NCBI GenBank assembly: GCA_947503625.1
Contig: CANNEK010000002.1
Span: forward strand, 62,001 to 126,000
Origin: an uncultured Kordiimonas sp.
GTDB lineage: Bacteria; Pseudomonadota; Alphaproteobacteria; Sphingomonadales; Kordiimonadaceae
Reading direction: 5' to 3'
DNA length: 64,000 bases
Part shown: positions 32,941-40,658 of the stretch, in pieces
Position numbering within the stretch: the first letter of the stretch is position 1
How the letters are laid out: each line of letters starts with the position of its first letter
Translations under genes and position numbers: made by a program
The notes under the pieces: model-generated
Told to the model about the DNA's origin: nothing
Databases searched by the model: none
Seen by the model: the letters and a program-made list of their open reading frames with translations, nothing else

Positions 32941-33666
32941 TCACAATCTTTCCAATACGGAACGCACTTCTGTTTCGAACGTTTTTCCAACCGGCAAAAC
33001 CCTGCCATCAAGCAAGGTAAGTTCGAGACGGCCATTTCTACTGGATGCTCTTCTAATTCTGTTCCGGTTCACGATGGCTGATCGATGAACACGTATGAAA
33101 TCGGCCTGCAACATTTTCTGCAATCCGGAAATTGTTTGTCGCCATAGCAGCTCTCGGTTATCGGCGCACACACGTACGTATTTGTCTTCTGCCAGAAAGC
33201 AACTGATTTCCGTGTTGCCAAGCAGTTGAACATGGCGACCTTCCTGAATTCTAACCAAATAACCGGCAGGCTGTTCGGGCTGGTCCAGGCGCCGTGCTGC
33301 GCTTCGCTCCAGCGCCCGTGTCAGCTTGCGACTGGTGACCGGCTTTGTGATAAAATCCAGTGCATCAACATCGTAGGACTGCACCGCAAAACCCACATAC
33401 GCCGTTATGAAAACGATATGGCACTTATATCTGGCCAGTTCCCGTGCGAGCTCTATCCCATTGGTGGCGGGCATCTGGATATCCAGAAAGAAAATGTCCG
33501 GCAGGCCTTCCTGAACACGGTCCAGGACCTCATCGGCAGAGGCACAGGTTATCACACGCCTGACGCCGATTTGTTCAAGCTCGAAGGAAAGCACATCTCT
33601 GCCCGCTTCCTCATCATCACAGATAAGGACCGTCAGATTATCCGGGGTCAAGGTCCACGCCTCCAT
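32941..33666 (-). CDS. LytTR response regulator
   Basis: Protein of 241 residues: a receiver domain at about 1-120 (LICDDEEAGRD, phospho-Asp in DIFFLDIQMPATNG, ITAYVGFAVQSYDVDALDFITKP) and a LytTR DNA-binding domain at about 140-241 (ISCFLAEDKYVRVCA, FIRVHRSAIVNRNRI). LytTR regulators bind imperfect direct repeats. The gene overlaps the upstream kinase by 29 bp and forms a two-component system with it. Confidence 0.93.
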   Translation of the reverse strand: MEAWTLTPDNLTVLICDDEEAGRDVLSFELEQIGVRRVITCASADEVLDRVQEGLPDIFFLDIQMPATNGIELARELARYKCHIVFITAYVGFAVQSYDVDALDFITKPVTSRKLTRALERSAARRLDQPEQPAGYLVRIQEGRHVQLLGNTEISCFLAEDKYVRVCADNRELLWRQTISGLQKMLQADFIRVHRSAIVNRNRIRRASSRNGRLELTLLDGRVLPVGKTFETEVRSVLERL

Positions 33667-34714
33667 CGTTCACTCTGGGCACAAACACCGATACAGAAAA
33701 CAGGTCTGGTGCTGCATCCACCTCCACGCGCGCCAGCGTACCGAAATTCTCTCGCAGTCGGCTTTTCAGACCCGCCAGCCCTGTACCTAAACTGTCGCCT
33801 TTCCGCGGCCTACCGGAACCGGCAGGCAGTGTGTTGGTCAGGAGCAGGCCAAACCCGTTATCTTTCAGGTCTGCCTGAAGGTGTACGTTGATAGTTTCCT
33901 TGTGCTGTTCAACGGCATGCCGGATAACATTTTCAAGGAGTGGCTGGATGAGCAAAACCGGTACTTTCATACTGGACGCTTCCGTTTCCAACTGTGCCAG
34001 ATTGTGCCGGAAAACGATCCGGCGGCCAAAGCGGGAGGCCTGTATATCCATATAATCCAGAGCAAAATCCACTTCCCTTTCCAGAGATGAAATCCCGCTT
34101 TCCCCGCGTTCCGCAACATAGCGCAGGAGCTCGGAGAATTTCACCAGCAGGTCTTTGGTATCAAATGCCTTTTCCTTGAGAGCTGTGGCCACCAACAGAT
34201 TGAGCGTATTGAATACAAAGTGCGGCACCATCTGGCGGCGAACCAGTTCAGCGTTCAATGCGCTGATCTCCGCCCTGGCCCGCAGCGCTTCTTCCCGGCT
34301 TCGAGCCTGTTGTCGCGCCGCTTGCCAGGCTACATAGCAAATGCTCCAGACGATAAAGATATAACCCGGCAAATAGAGGCCTGTAGTGACAGACCGGACC
34401 AAAGAATAGGGCATTTCCGGGGGGAAGACCTGCTGATATACCAGATCGTGTACGGCCTTGAAGAACAGAACAGAAGCCACAATCGCGACAAGCGCAGCAA
34501 GGCCGCGCAGTATCGTCTTCCGGCCGATGAACCTGTCCAATGCCGGCTTCAGCAACAGGCACTGCAAAAACCCGACACAGGTGTCAGACAGGTCCACGAC
34601 CATATATATAAGCGGCTTGTCGAAAATAACGCCCTGGGATGTGCGCAGAAGCCAGTAAAACAGCACCCACGCAAAGGCATTGAACTTCAGAAATCGCTTA
34701 AATTCTTCATTCAC
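33638..34714 (-). CDS. LytS-type sensor histidine kinase
   Basis: Protein of about 358 residues. Four membrane segments occupy the N-terminal 150 residues (FNAFAWVLFYWLL, GLAALVAIVASVLFF, YLPGYIFIVWSICYVAW). The His_kinase domain has its phospho-His in RRQMVPHFVFNTLNLL, followed by an HATPase with VPVLLIQPLLENVIRHAVEQ and GLAGLKSRL. GTG 34714 is chosen because it has AGGACC upstream and keeps the gene eight bases clear of the MBL gene. Kinase and LytTR regulator overlap by 29 bp. The signal sensed is unknown. Confidence 0.9.
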   Translation of the reverse strand: MNEEFKRFLKFNAFAWVLFYWLLRTSQGVIFDKPLIYMVVDLSDTCVGFLQCLLLKPALDRFIGRKTILRGLAALVAIVASVLFFKAVHDLVYQQVFPPEMPYSLVRSVTTGLYLPGYIFIVWSICYVAWQAARQQARSREEALRARAEISALNAELVRRQMVPHFVFNTLNLLVATALKEKAFDTKDLLVKFSELLRYVAERGESGISSLEREVDFALDYMDIQASRFGRRIVFRHNLAQLETEASSMKVPVLLIQPLLENVIRHAVEQHKETINVHLQADLKDNGFGLLLTNTLPAGSGRPRKGDSLGTGLAGLKSRLRENFGTLARVEVDAAPDLFSVSVFVPRVNDGGVDLDPG

Positions 34715-34722
34715 AAATGGTC

Positions 34723-36195
34723 CTATTCCACAGGTGCACGACAAATTGGCCGGTTGAGAGGACACTTTTCATCATGGAAACGGGTGAAGGATTCTTCAAA
34801 AGCCTCCCATGTCCATTTACCGGGATCATGCAGGTTAATCAAATAATCGAAATCCAACCCTAGTTTAGTGATTCCGTTTTTCAAAGAAACACCTGCACGG
34901 GTTGCCGCCCGCATCTGATTTGTCGGGTATGGGGCACGGTAATGGTCGGCTGCCACAAACACCTTCTTGCCGGGCACATGGAAAAGCAGCACCTCGGATA
35001 CGTCTACCGTGCTCAACAAATTAAGCACAACTTTGTTTGGCCCTTCGCCAAGTTCACGCATAGAGGAGACCACCTCATAGCGATCCTTGCCGAAGTCCGA
35101 ACTAACATGTTCTGCCAGAAGCTGCTCTGTATTTGGCGTAATGAAGAACTTTACATCGGTATCCAGAAGGTCCTTGATGCCTGATATATGATCATGGTGA
35201 TGGTGCGATGCGACCATATATTTTAATGGTTTCCGGTTGCCCGTTTGTTCACGGAAATAATCCAGCCTGCTGCCAAGACGCTGCAAAGCCCCCACGCCGA
35301 TCAGGTATTCACCTGTATCAATAAAGGTACTGTAGGTGCTGCCCTCGCCGATATGGTACACACCCGACAAAACCTCATCTGCGTGCCATGCTGCCCGGTC
35401 GATATTACCCGGCATCTGCCTCAAATCGCTCTCCAGCTCAAAATTCTCATCTGAAACAGCATTGATTGCTACGTCTGTAGAGCGTCGATAACTCACCAGC
35501 CTGCCATCTCTATAGAGGTCAACCTGACGGGCAAACCGCAGGCCATCCTTGTTCGCATGGTCGCGAAACTGATAGAAATTATCAGTTGATGCGTCCGTCA
35601 TTGCCAGCTTGGCAATCAACCCTGTTTCAGGGTCGATGGAAGGATATAATACTCGCTCTCCTTCCATGGTGAATTTGTATTTGCTGAGCTCTCGCCCCAT
35701 AAACTGTTCGCTGCCAAGATATTCCATATTTTCCGGCGTTCTGGAAATCATGTAGGCCAGCAGGAAGTCAGAGGTGCGCACAATCGGCAGCAACTCCCCT
35801 ATCCGGCTACCGGCACCACTCGCACCCGGCAACAAGGCGCGGCTCTGATACACTATCGCATGGGATTTTCCATCCACTTCCAGGAACCGGAAGTGATGCA
35901 GTGACCGGTAAAAGTCGTTGAAATATTCCAGTGAGAAACGTTCACCACTGAAGTCCATATCCGCCCATATGCGCATGTTGTGGAATTCACCCAGCGTCGG
36001 TGTTTGGTTTTGACCAAGTGAACCAACACTCACGTCCATTCTAACAGAAATTGAATCGACTGCGCCCATACCATTAACGGAATAGGCGCGGGCCACCTTA
36101 TCGGCAACATCACTGATCTGGGCACCCACTGTGTTGCTGACCAGCAGAGCCAATGCGCCTGCGCCGATAAGGGCTGTTGATACAAGTTTCTTCAT
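34723..36195 (-). CDS. Exported MBL-fold metallo-hydrolase
   Basis: Protein of 490 residues with a signal peptide (LIGAGALALLVSNTVGAQ). The N-terminal 230 residues are beta-rich; the metallo-beta-lactamase domain follows, with GEGSTYSTFIDTGEYLIGVG and the zinc motif ASHHHHDHISG near 325-335, then LLFHVPGKKVFVAADHY carrying a later ligand. The substrate is unknown. It lies eight bases before the LytS kinase gene and probably shares its transcript, so it may be a target of, or input to, that system. Confidence 0.85.
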   Translation of the reverse strand: MKKLVSTALIGAGALALLVSNTVGAQISDVADKVARAYSVNGMGAVDSISVRMDVSVGSLGQNQTPTLGEFHNMRIWADMDFSGERFSLEYFNDFYRSLHHFRFLEVDGKSHAIVYQSRALLPGASGAGSRIGELLPIVRTSDFLLAYMISRTPENMEYLGSEQFMGRELSKYKFTMEGERVLYPSIDPETGLIAKLAMTDASTDNFYQFRDHANKDGLRFARQVDLYRDGRLVSYRRSTDVAINAVSDENFELESDLRQMPGNIDRAAWHADEVLSGVYHIGEGSTYSTFIDTGEYLIGVGALQRLGSRLDYFREQTGNRKPLKYMVASHHHHDHISGIKDLLDTDVKFFITPNTEQLLAEHVSSDFGKDRYEVVSSMRELGEGPNKVVLNLLSTVDVSEVLLFHVPGKKVFVAADHYRAPYPTNQMRAATRAGVSLKNGITKLGLDFDYLINLHDPGKWTWEAFEESFTRFHDEKCPLNRPICRAPVE

Positions 36196-36365
36196 AAGCT
36201 TCCTCCCGGTTTTTTCCAGAAAGCTCTATGGAAGAAAATGACGCGCCGATACTCCCTTTGTCGCAAACCCGTCAGCCGATGTCGTGAATGGCTGAAGCTA
36301 CGGACAGGAGCGATTCATTTTCAGCGTTTGCCTGTTAAGAATTGCCAATGTTCCGTGTGAAACCT

Positions 36366-36411
36366 GCAGCGGGAAAATCCGAATATCGGGGCTCAATTCC
36401 GCCCCAAGCCA
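36366..36411 (+). repeat. Decayed tRNA-Phe 3' relic, fifth
   Basis: GCAGCGG, GAAAATCCG, a TCGG run, CAATTCCGCCCC and a final CCA appear in the same order as in the tRNA-Phe anticodon, variable and T arms (GCAGCGG.. GAAAATCCG .. TTCAAATCCGCCCC .. CCA). Three bases are missing near the anticodon, and several substitutions break the stems. This is the weakest of the five relics. Confidence 0.6.
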
Positions 36412-36424
36412 ATACTTTGCAAAA

Positions 36425-36453
36425 ACCGCTCCCGTTAGCTCCGGGCGGCTTTG
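36425..36453 (+). terminator. Terminator-like hairpin after the fifth relic
   Basis: An imperfect hairpin of ACCGCTCCCG and CGGGCGGCT around TTAGCTC, preceded by A and followed by three T. It sits at the same distance from the relic as the terminators in the other units. Confidence 0.5.
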
Positions 36454-36499
36454 TATTCCTGGCAGAGATTTTTGGAGAACAGCCGAGCGGTTTATGTCT

Positions 36500-38800
36500 T
36501 CAACTGACTTCGGCGGAGCTCATCAGTTGATCACCAATGGGTAACTTTCTAATGCGTTTGCCTGTGGCATCATAGATAGCATTCATCAAGGCAGGTATGA
36601 ACGGTGGCAGGGCAATTTCCCCAAGCCCTGACGGAATTTTATCACTGTCAATGAAATGGAAATCAAATTCAACCGGGGCTTCATCAATTCGAACCAACGG
36701 AATGTCATCAAAATTGCCTGTGGTAATTCTGCCTTCCTCAAACTGGATATCCTGATAAAGAACAGCAGAAAGACCATCCATACAGCCCCCCTCCATCTGT
36801 GCTTTTGCACCAAGGGGATTAATAACCAGACCACAATCAGCCGCACCCGTTACCTTGTGCACGGTAAGCTTTCCATTGTCATCTACAGAAACATCAACAA
36901 CCATTGCCGCGTAGCTGCCAAAAGTGAAATAGCTGGCAATGCCGCGACCATGCCCCTCAGGAACCTTTTGACCCCAGCCCGCCTTCTCTGCCGCAAGTCG
37001 AAGAACAGCCTTCATTCTGGTACTGCTAATCGTTTTTTTACCAGGAACCGGGATCCACTCGTTGAAAGGATAGTCCTTGTCCTCGCCCAAAACTTCAAGG
37101 CGATATTCAAGAGGGTCACGGCCCAGATCAACAGCTATCTCGTCAAGCATGCTTTCATATACAAAACCGATAGTATTATGCCCCGGACCACGCCAGGCAC
37201 CGATTGGCACTTTTATCTCGGGGAACGCCCTTTCTATACGTGAATTTGGAACAACTTTTTCCGGAAAGCCATCAACCCAGGGGGCGCTGATTTCAGATCC
37301 GATTACATCCCACGCAGCCAGGGACCCGTTTTCATCCACACCCGCCTTAACCCTGTAAAGCGCGGCGGAATTTATAAATCCGTGACGAACGTCATCCTCC
37401 CGTGTCCAATAAACCTTAACGGCGCTTCCGGTTTTTTGTGACAGATAAACGGGTTCAGCGATAAAATCGATTCTGGCTTTGCGGCCATAACCGCCACCGA
37501 TCCGCCCATTGTCAAGACGGATATTTTCATAAGGAACACCGGTTGCTTCAGCCACATAAGGGGCGATGAATCTGGGAACCTGATGACTGGATTTCACGAC
37601 AACTTCGTTTTCCATCACATGAGCAGAGCAACATAGCGGCTCCATGCAGAAGTGTGCCCAGAAAGGCACCTGATAGTCGTTTTCGAAGGTCTTTGCCGCT
37701 GTTTTCAACGCGCTATCAACATCACCCTTTTCGTCCAGTGTCTTCGTTGCCTCGCGGGGAATAGCACCTTTCAATTCCTGTTCGTGCCAGGCATTGTTTT
37801 CGCGGGTGTTTGGTCCCTTATCCCAAACAACCTTCAAGGCATCACGGCCTTTTTTTGCCGCCCAGAGGCTTGTCGCAACAACTGCTACGCCGGGTGAATT
37901 TAATTTTCTTTTTCCTTCTTCACCTAAATGAGGCACCTCAATAACGTCAACCACACCGTCGACATTCAAGGTGGCTGAGGCGTCAAAACTTTTTACTTTC
38001 CCGTAATAGTGTGGACACCGTTCAATGTAGGCCACCAACTGTTCGTCAAAGTTTTTGTCTATGCCAAAATCCACTTTGCCGGTGACAATATCTTTCGCCA
38101 ATTTGTGGCGTTTTGGCTGTCCAACGACAGCCCCGTCGCCCATGGTTTTAATTGACGGGCCACCATTTTTTTCATCGGCAAATGATACCTTGTTTAAGAA
38201 ATCATCACCCCACTGTGTAATTTCTTTTCTTAAACCGGGAACCTCCACTTTTGCCGCCGCATCAGCAAACCGAGAATAGGGATATCTTTCACCCGTTGGT
38301 TGAACAACCACATGACTATTCTCTGTCATCAGGTCACTTTGTGGAACAGACAATTCATCTGATGCGGCCACAAGAATTAAATGCCGGGCCAAAGCGCCGC
38401 ATTCCCTTAATGGCTGCCAGGCACTGGTAATGGTTGCGCTTCCACCTGATGCCTGGACAACATGGTCAACGACATGCCTGCCTTCGTCGTCTATGAAGCT
38501 TGAGTTGGGGATCATTTCAACGGTAACGGTTTCCCAATCAGCGTCCAGTTCATTGGCAACAATCATTGGCAGGCTCGTACTGACACCTGTTCCCATATCC
38601 GGAACAGGGGCGCCGATCACAATGCTATTGTCGGCATTAATTTTTACAAAGGGGCCCAGCTTGCCTCCAAAGAGGTGCCGGGCATTTTGTCCTCTTTCCT
38701 GACCCAAAACTGATGCCGCCGGCAAGCAAACTGTCAAGGCCCCGGCCCCGCCAAATATTTTCAGGATATGGCGCCTGGAAACTGATTTGGAAACATTCAT
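36500..38800 (-). CDS. Molybdopterin-binding aldehyde/isoquinoline oxidoreductase large subunit
   Basis: Protein of 766 residues of the xanthine dehydrogenase family, IorB-type. The twin-arginine signal SVSRRHILKIFGGAGAL marks export by Tat. Molybdenum-cofactor motifs include GGGYGRKARIDF, APWVDG, GAWRGPGHNTIGF and the catalytic Glu in SGLGEIALPP. Members hydroxylate N-heterocycles or oxidise aldehydes and pass electrons to [2Fe-2S] subunits and then cytochromes. The gene follows by two bases a short ORF that looks like a degenerate [2Fe-2S] subunit, so the normal electron path is in question. Confidence 0.9.
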   Translation of the reverse strand: MNVSKSVSRRHILKIFGGAGALTVCLPAASVLGQERGQNARHLFGGKLGPFVKINADNSIVIGAPVPDMGTGVSTSLPMIVANELDADWETVTVEMIPNSSFIDDEGRHVVDHVVQASGGSATITSAWQPLRECGALARHLILVAASDELSVPQSDLMTENSHVVVQPTGERYPYSRFADAAAKVEVPGLRKEITQWGDDFLNKVSFADEKNGGPSIKTMGDGAVVGQPKRHKLAKDIVTGKVDFGIDKNFDEQLVAYIERCPHYYGKVKSFDASATLNVDGVVDVIEVPHLGEEGKRKLNSPGVAVVATSLWAAKKGRDALKVVWDKGPNTRENNAWHEQELKGAIPREATKTLDEKGDVDSALKTAAKTFENDYQVPFWAHFCMEPLCCSAHVMENEVVVKSSHQVPRFIAPYVAEATGVPYENIRLDNGRIGGGYGRKARIDFIAEPVYLSQKTGSAVKVYWTREDDVRHGFINSAALYRVKAGVDENGSLAAWDVIGSEISAPWVDGFPEKVVPNSRIERAFPEIKVPIGAWRGPGHNTIGFVYESMLDEIAVDLGRDPLEYRLEVLGEDKDYPFNEWIPVPGKKTISSTRMKAVLRLAAEKAGWGQKVPEGHGRGIASYFTFGSYAAMVVDVSVDDNGKLTVHKVTGAADCGLVINPLGAKAQMEGGCMDGLSAVLYQDIQFEEGRITTGNFDDIPLVRIDEAPVEFDFHFIDSDKIPSGLGEIALPPFIPALMNAIYDATGKRIRKLPIGDQLMSSAEVS

Positions 38801-38802
38801 GA

Positions 38803-38994
38803 TCAGTCCTTCGCCTTCATCAAACTCGCGGGCCCGCCATCAATACACACGATACCGGCACCACATAGGCCGTTGCCGTATCCACATTCATTTCCTTGAA
38901 TGCCGGCACCTTCCAGAAGGCACCCAATAAGGGATATGTCACCGCCCACCGCACATTCCGGATTTTTCCCACTCACAGTCAAAGGTGTCATCAT
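38803..38994 (-). CDS. Short ferredoxin-like ORF, degenerate IorA-type subunit
   Basis: Protein of 63 residues. LTVSGKNPECAVGG and the stretch from ISLIGCLLEGAGIQGNECGYG align with the N-terminal plant-type [2Fe-2S] domain of IorA subunits ('LTVNGK..', 'GLTGTKFGCGIGQCGACTV.DG'). But the first ligand Cys is Tyr39 and the third is Gly47; only the middle one, Cys44, is kept. The C-terminal second [2Fe-2S] domain is absent. The frame is open and ends two bases before iorB, and AGGAAATC precedes the ATG, so it may still be translated. It could also be a pseudogene remnant or a protein with a new role. Confidence 0.55.
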   Translation of the reverse strand: MMTPLTVSGKNPECAVGGDISLIGCLLEGAGIQGNECGYGNGLCGAGIVCIDGGPASLMKAKD

Positions 38995-39292
38995 GATTTC
39001 CTGATCAGGCTTTTTTTAAAGCTTACCCACATTGGAAACCCGAACAAGGTAGGTGGACGCAAAATATGCACCTTTCGTCTCATCGCATGAATGTACGGCG
39101 CCTTTTCCACCGTTTTATTGCTCGTAGTTTTTCCCTGACCCTTTCTTTCATCACAGGTTATGCTCATCGCTTCCCGTTCATCACTCAAACCAGACGCTTC
39201 ATCACAATGCCGGTGAACAGCCTTAAGCCCGCCCTACTATAGCAGCCTGTTTGCCTCACCTCGGGCGAACATTTCCTCAAACAGGATAGCTT

Positions 39293-40510
39293 ATGGGTTT
39301 CGGATTTCCTGCTGCGAAGCGCCAGACTTCGTCCACAAACGGCTCCCCGTCTGGAAGGCGCATGTGGCATACGGTCCATAGCTGGGTGGGGCTCAAGCTC
39401 TCCATGTTCATGAGCTTTGTCCTGATAACCGGCACGCTGGCGGTGTTTTCCCCTGAAATTGACTGGATGCTCACGCCTGAAATGCGCGCCTCAAATGACG
39501 GCAACCAGCCCCTGCCCCTTGCCGAGCTTTACGACCGCGTGAAAGCCCAATACCCCGCGTGGCAACAGGAACGGATTGACGCACCGCAGAACAGCTGGTT
39601 CACGGCACAGGTCGTGGCTTACCGGCCAGACGGTGACCTCCGGCGCATTTACATAGACCCCTATACAGGCACCGTTCTCGGCGATGGACCCTTTTTTAAC
39701 GTGCAGAGATTTTTGCGCGAAACCCACCGGAACCTGTTTCTGCCAACGTGGGTCGGCGTGCCGCTTGTCGGGTCACTTTCTTTCGTCCTGGCCATTTCTC
39801 TGGTCACCGGCCTAGTGGTTTACCGAAAATGGTGGCGGGGGTTTTTCAAATGGCCCCGGGCGAAAAACCGTCGCCAGTTTCTCGGTAACCTCCACAGGTT
39901 TTTGGGGCTTTGGAGCCTCTGGTTTATTCTGCTGATGTCGGCAACGAGCGCGTGGTATTTCGTTGAATATACAGGTGGGCGCGCACCTCGACTGCCTGCG
40001 TCCGGCGATGCAGTCGCAAGCACAACCAAACCGCATCTACCCGGAGCCGAGTTGCAGTTGATCGCTGAAAGCGCTTTTGAAGATCTCAGTATTCTGAGGA
40101 TTCAACCACCGGGCCGCCCGGGCAGGCCCATCGTATTTCTGGGGCAGGCCAGCGCCAATCTGGTGCGCACCCGCGCCAATTTCATTTCCCTGGATCCAAT
40201 GACCGGCGTCGTCATAAGAATATCGAACGCAGAAGACCTAAGCCCGCACCAGCGCATTTCCGAAATGGCAGACCCCCTGCATTTTGGCACATTTGGCGGC
40301 TTTTTTTCGCGGGCTATCTGGTTCATATTCGGCGTGATCCTCAGCACCATCTCGGTAACCGGCGCTTGTATATACGGAAACCGCTGTATCAGTCAGCTTG
40401 AAGCGAAATCGACCATGACTAGGGTATGGAAAGGCATGGGCCTTGGCAGACTTATCACCATAGCCCTCATCAGCACCTACCTGATAGCCGGATTCCTGTT
40501 TTTAAGTTAG
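39293..40510 (+). CDS. PepSY-associated membrane protein
   Basis: Protein of 405 residues. HTVHSWVGLKLSMFMSFVLITGTLAVFSPEID at about 26-57 and a second, third and fourth membrane segment (LVGSLSFVLAISLVTGLVVY near 158; SLWFILLMSATSAWYF near 210; IWFIFGVILSTISVTGACIYG near 340), with His residues in GNLHRFLGLWSLW and ETHRN, match PepSY-TM proteins. These occur with siderophore receptors and may act as ferric reductases. No TonB receptor is adjacent. The gene stands alone, ahead of the DUF305 gene. Confidence 0.82.
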   Translation: MGFGFPAAKRQTSSTNGSPSGRRMWHTVHSWVGLKLSMFMSFVLITGTLAVFSPEIDWMLTPEMRASNDGNQPLPLAELYDRVKAQYPAWQQERIDAPQNSWFTAQVVAYRPDGDLRRIYIDPYTGTVLGDGPFFNVQRFLRETHRNLFLPTWVGVPLVGSLSFVLAISLVTGLVVYRKWWRGFFKWPRAKNRRQFLGNLHRFLGLWSLWFILLMSATSAWYFVEYTGGRAPRLPASGDAVASTTKPHLPGAELQLIAESAFEDLSILRIQPPGRPGRPIVFLGQASANLVRTRANFISLDPMTGVVIRISNAEDLSPHQRISEMADPLHFGTFGGFFSRAIWFIFGVILSTISVTGACIYGNRCISQLEAKSTMTRVWKGMGLGRLITIALISTYLIAGFLFLS

Positions 40511-40658
40511 CCGACATGACCGCCCCACCCCCCGCATGGGGCCGTTGTTACGGAGAGACCGATAGTTTTTTTCGATCCCCCAGCGCCCTTTTGCCTTTTC
40601 GGGAAAATCGGCTAGGCTGTCTTTTGGGTCTTGAAACCACATGAGGGGGACACATTCG

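Larger units (their letters stand above)
36196..36499. other. Intergenic region with a decayed tRNA-like relic
   Basis: These 304 bp hold the promoter of the MBL/LytS/LytTR operon and, at 36366-36453, a decayed tRNA-Phe 3' fragment with a terminator-like hairpin. No coding frame here is convincing. Confidence 0.6.

Noticed and set aside
38858-38873. GGCACCACATAGG near 38860, like part of the 25-bp island repeat.
   Set aside because: Only about 13 bp match and it lies inside the coding sequence of the short ferredoxin-like ORF, so it is most likely chance.
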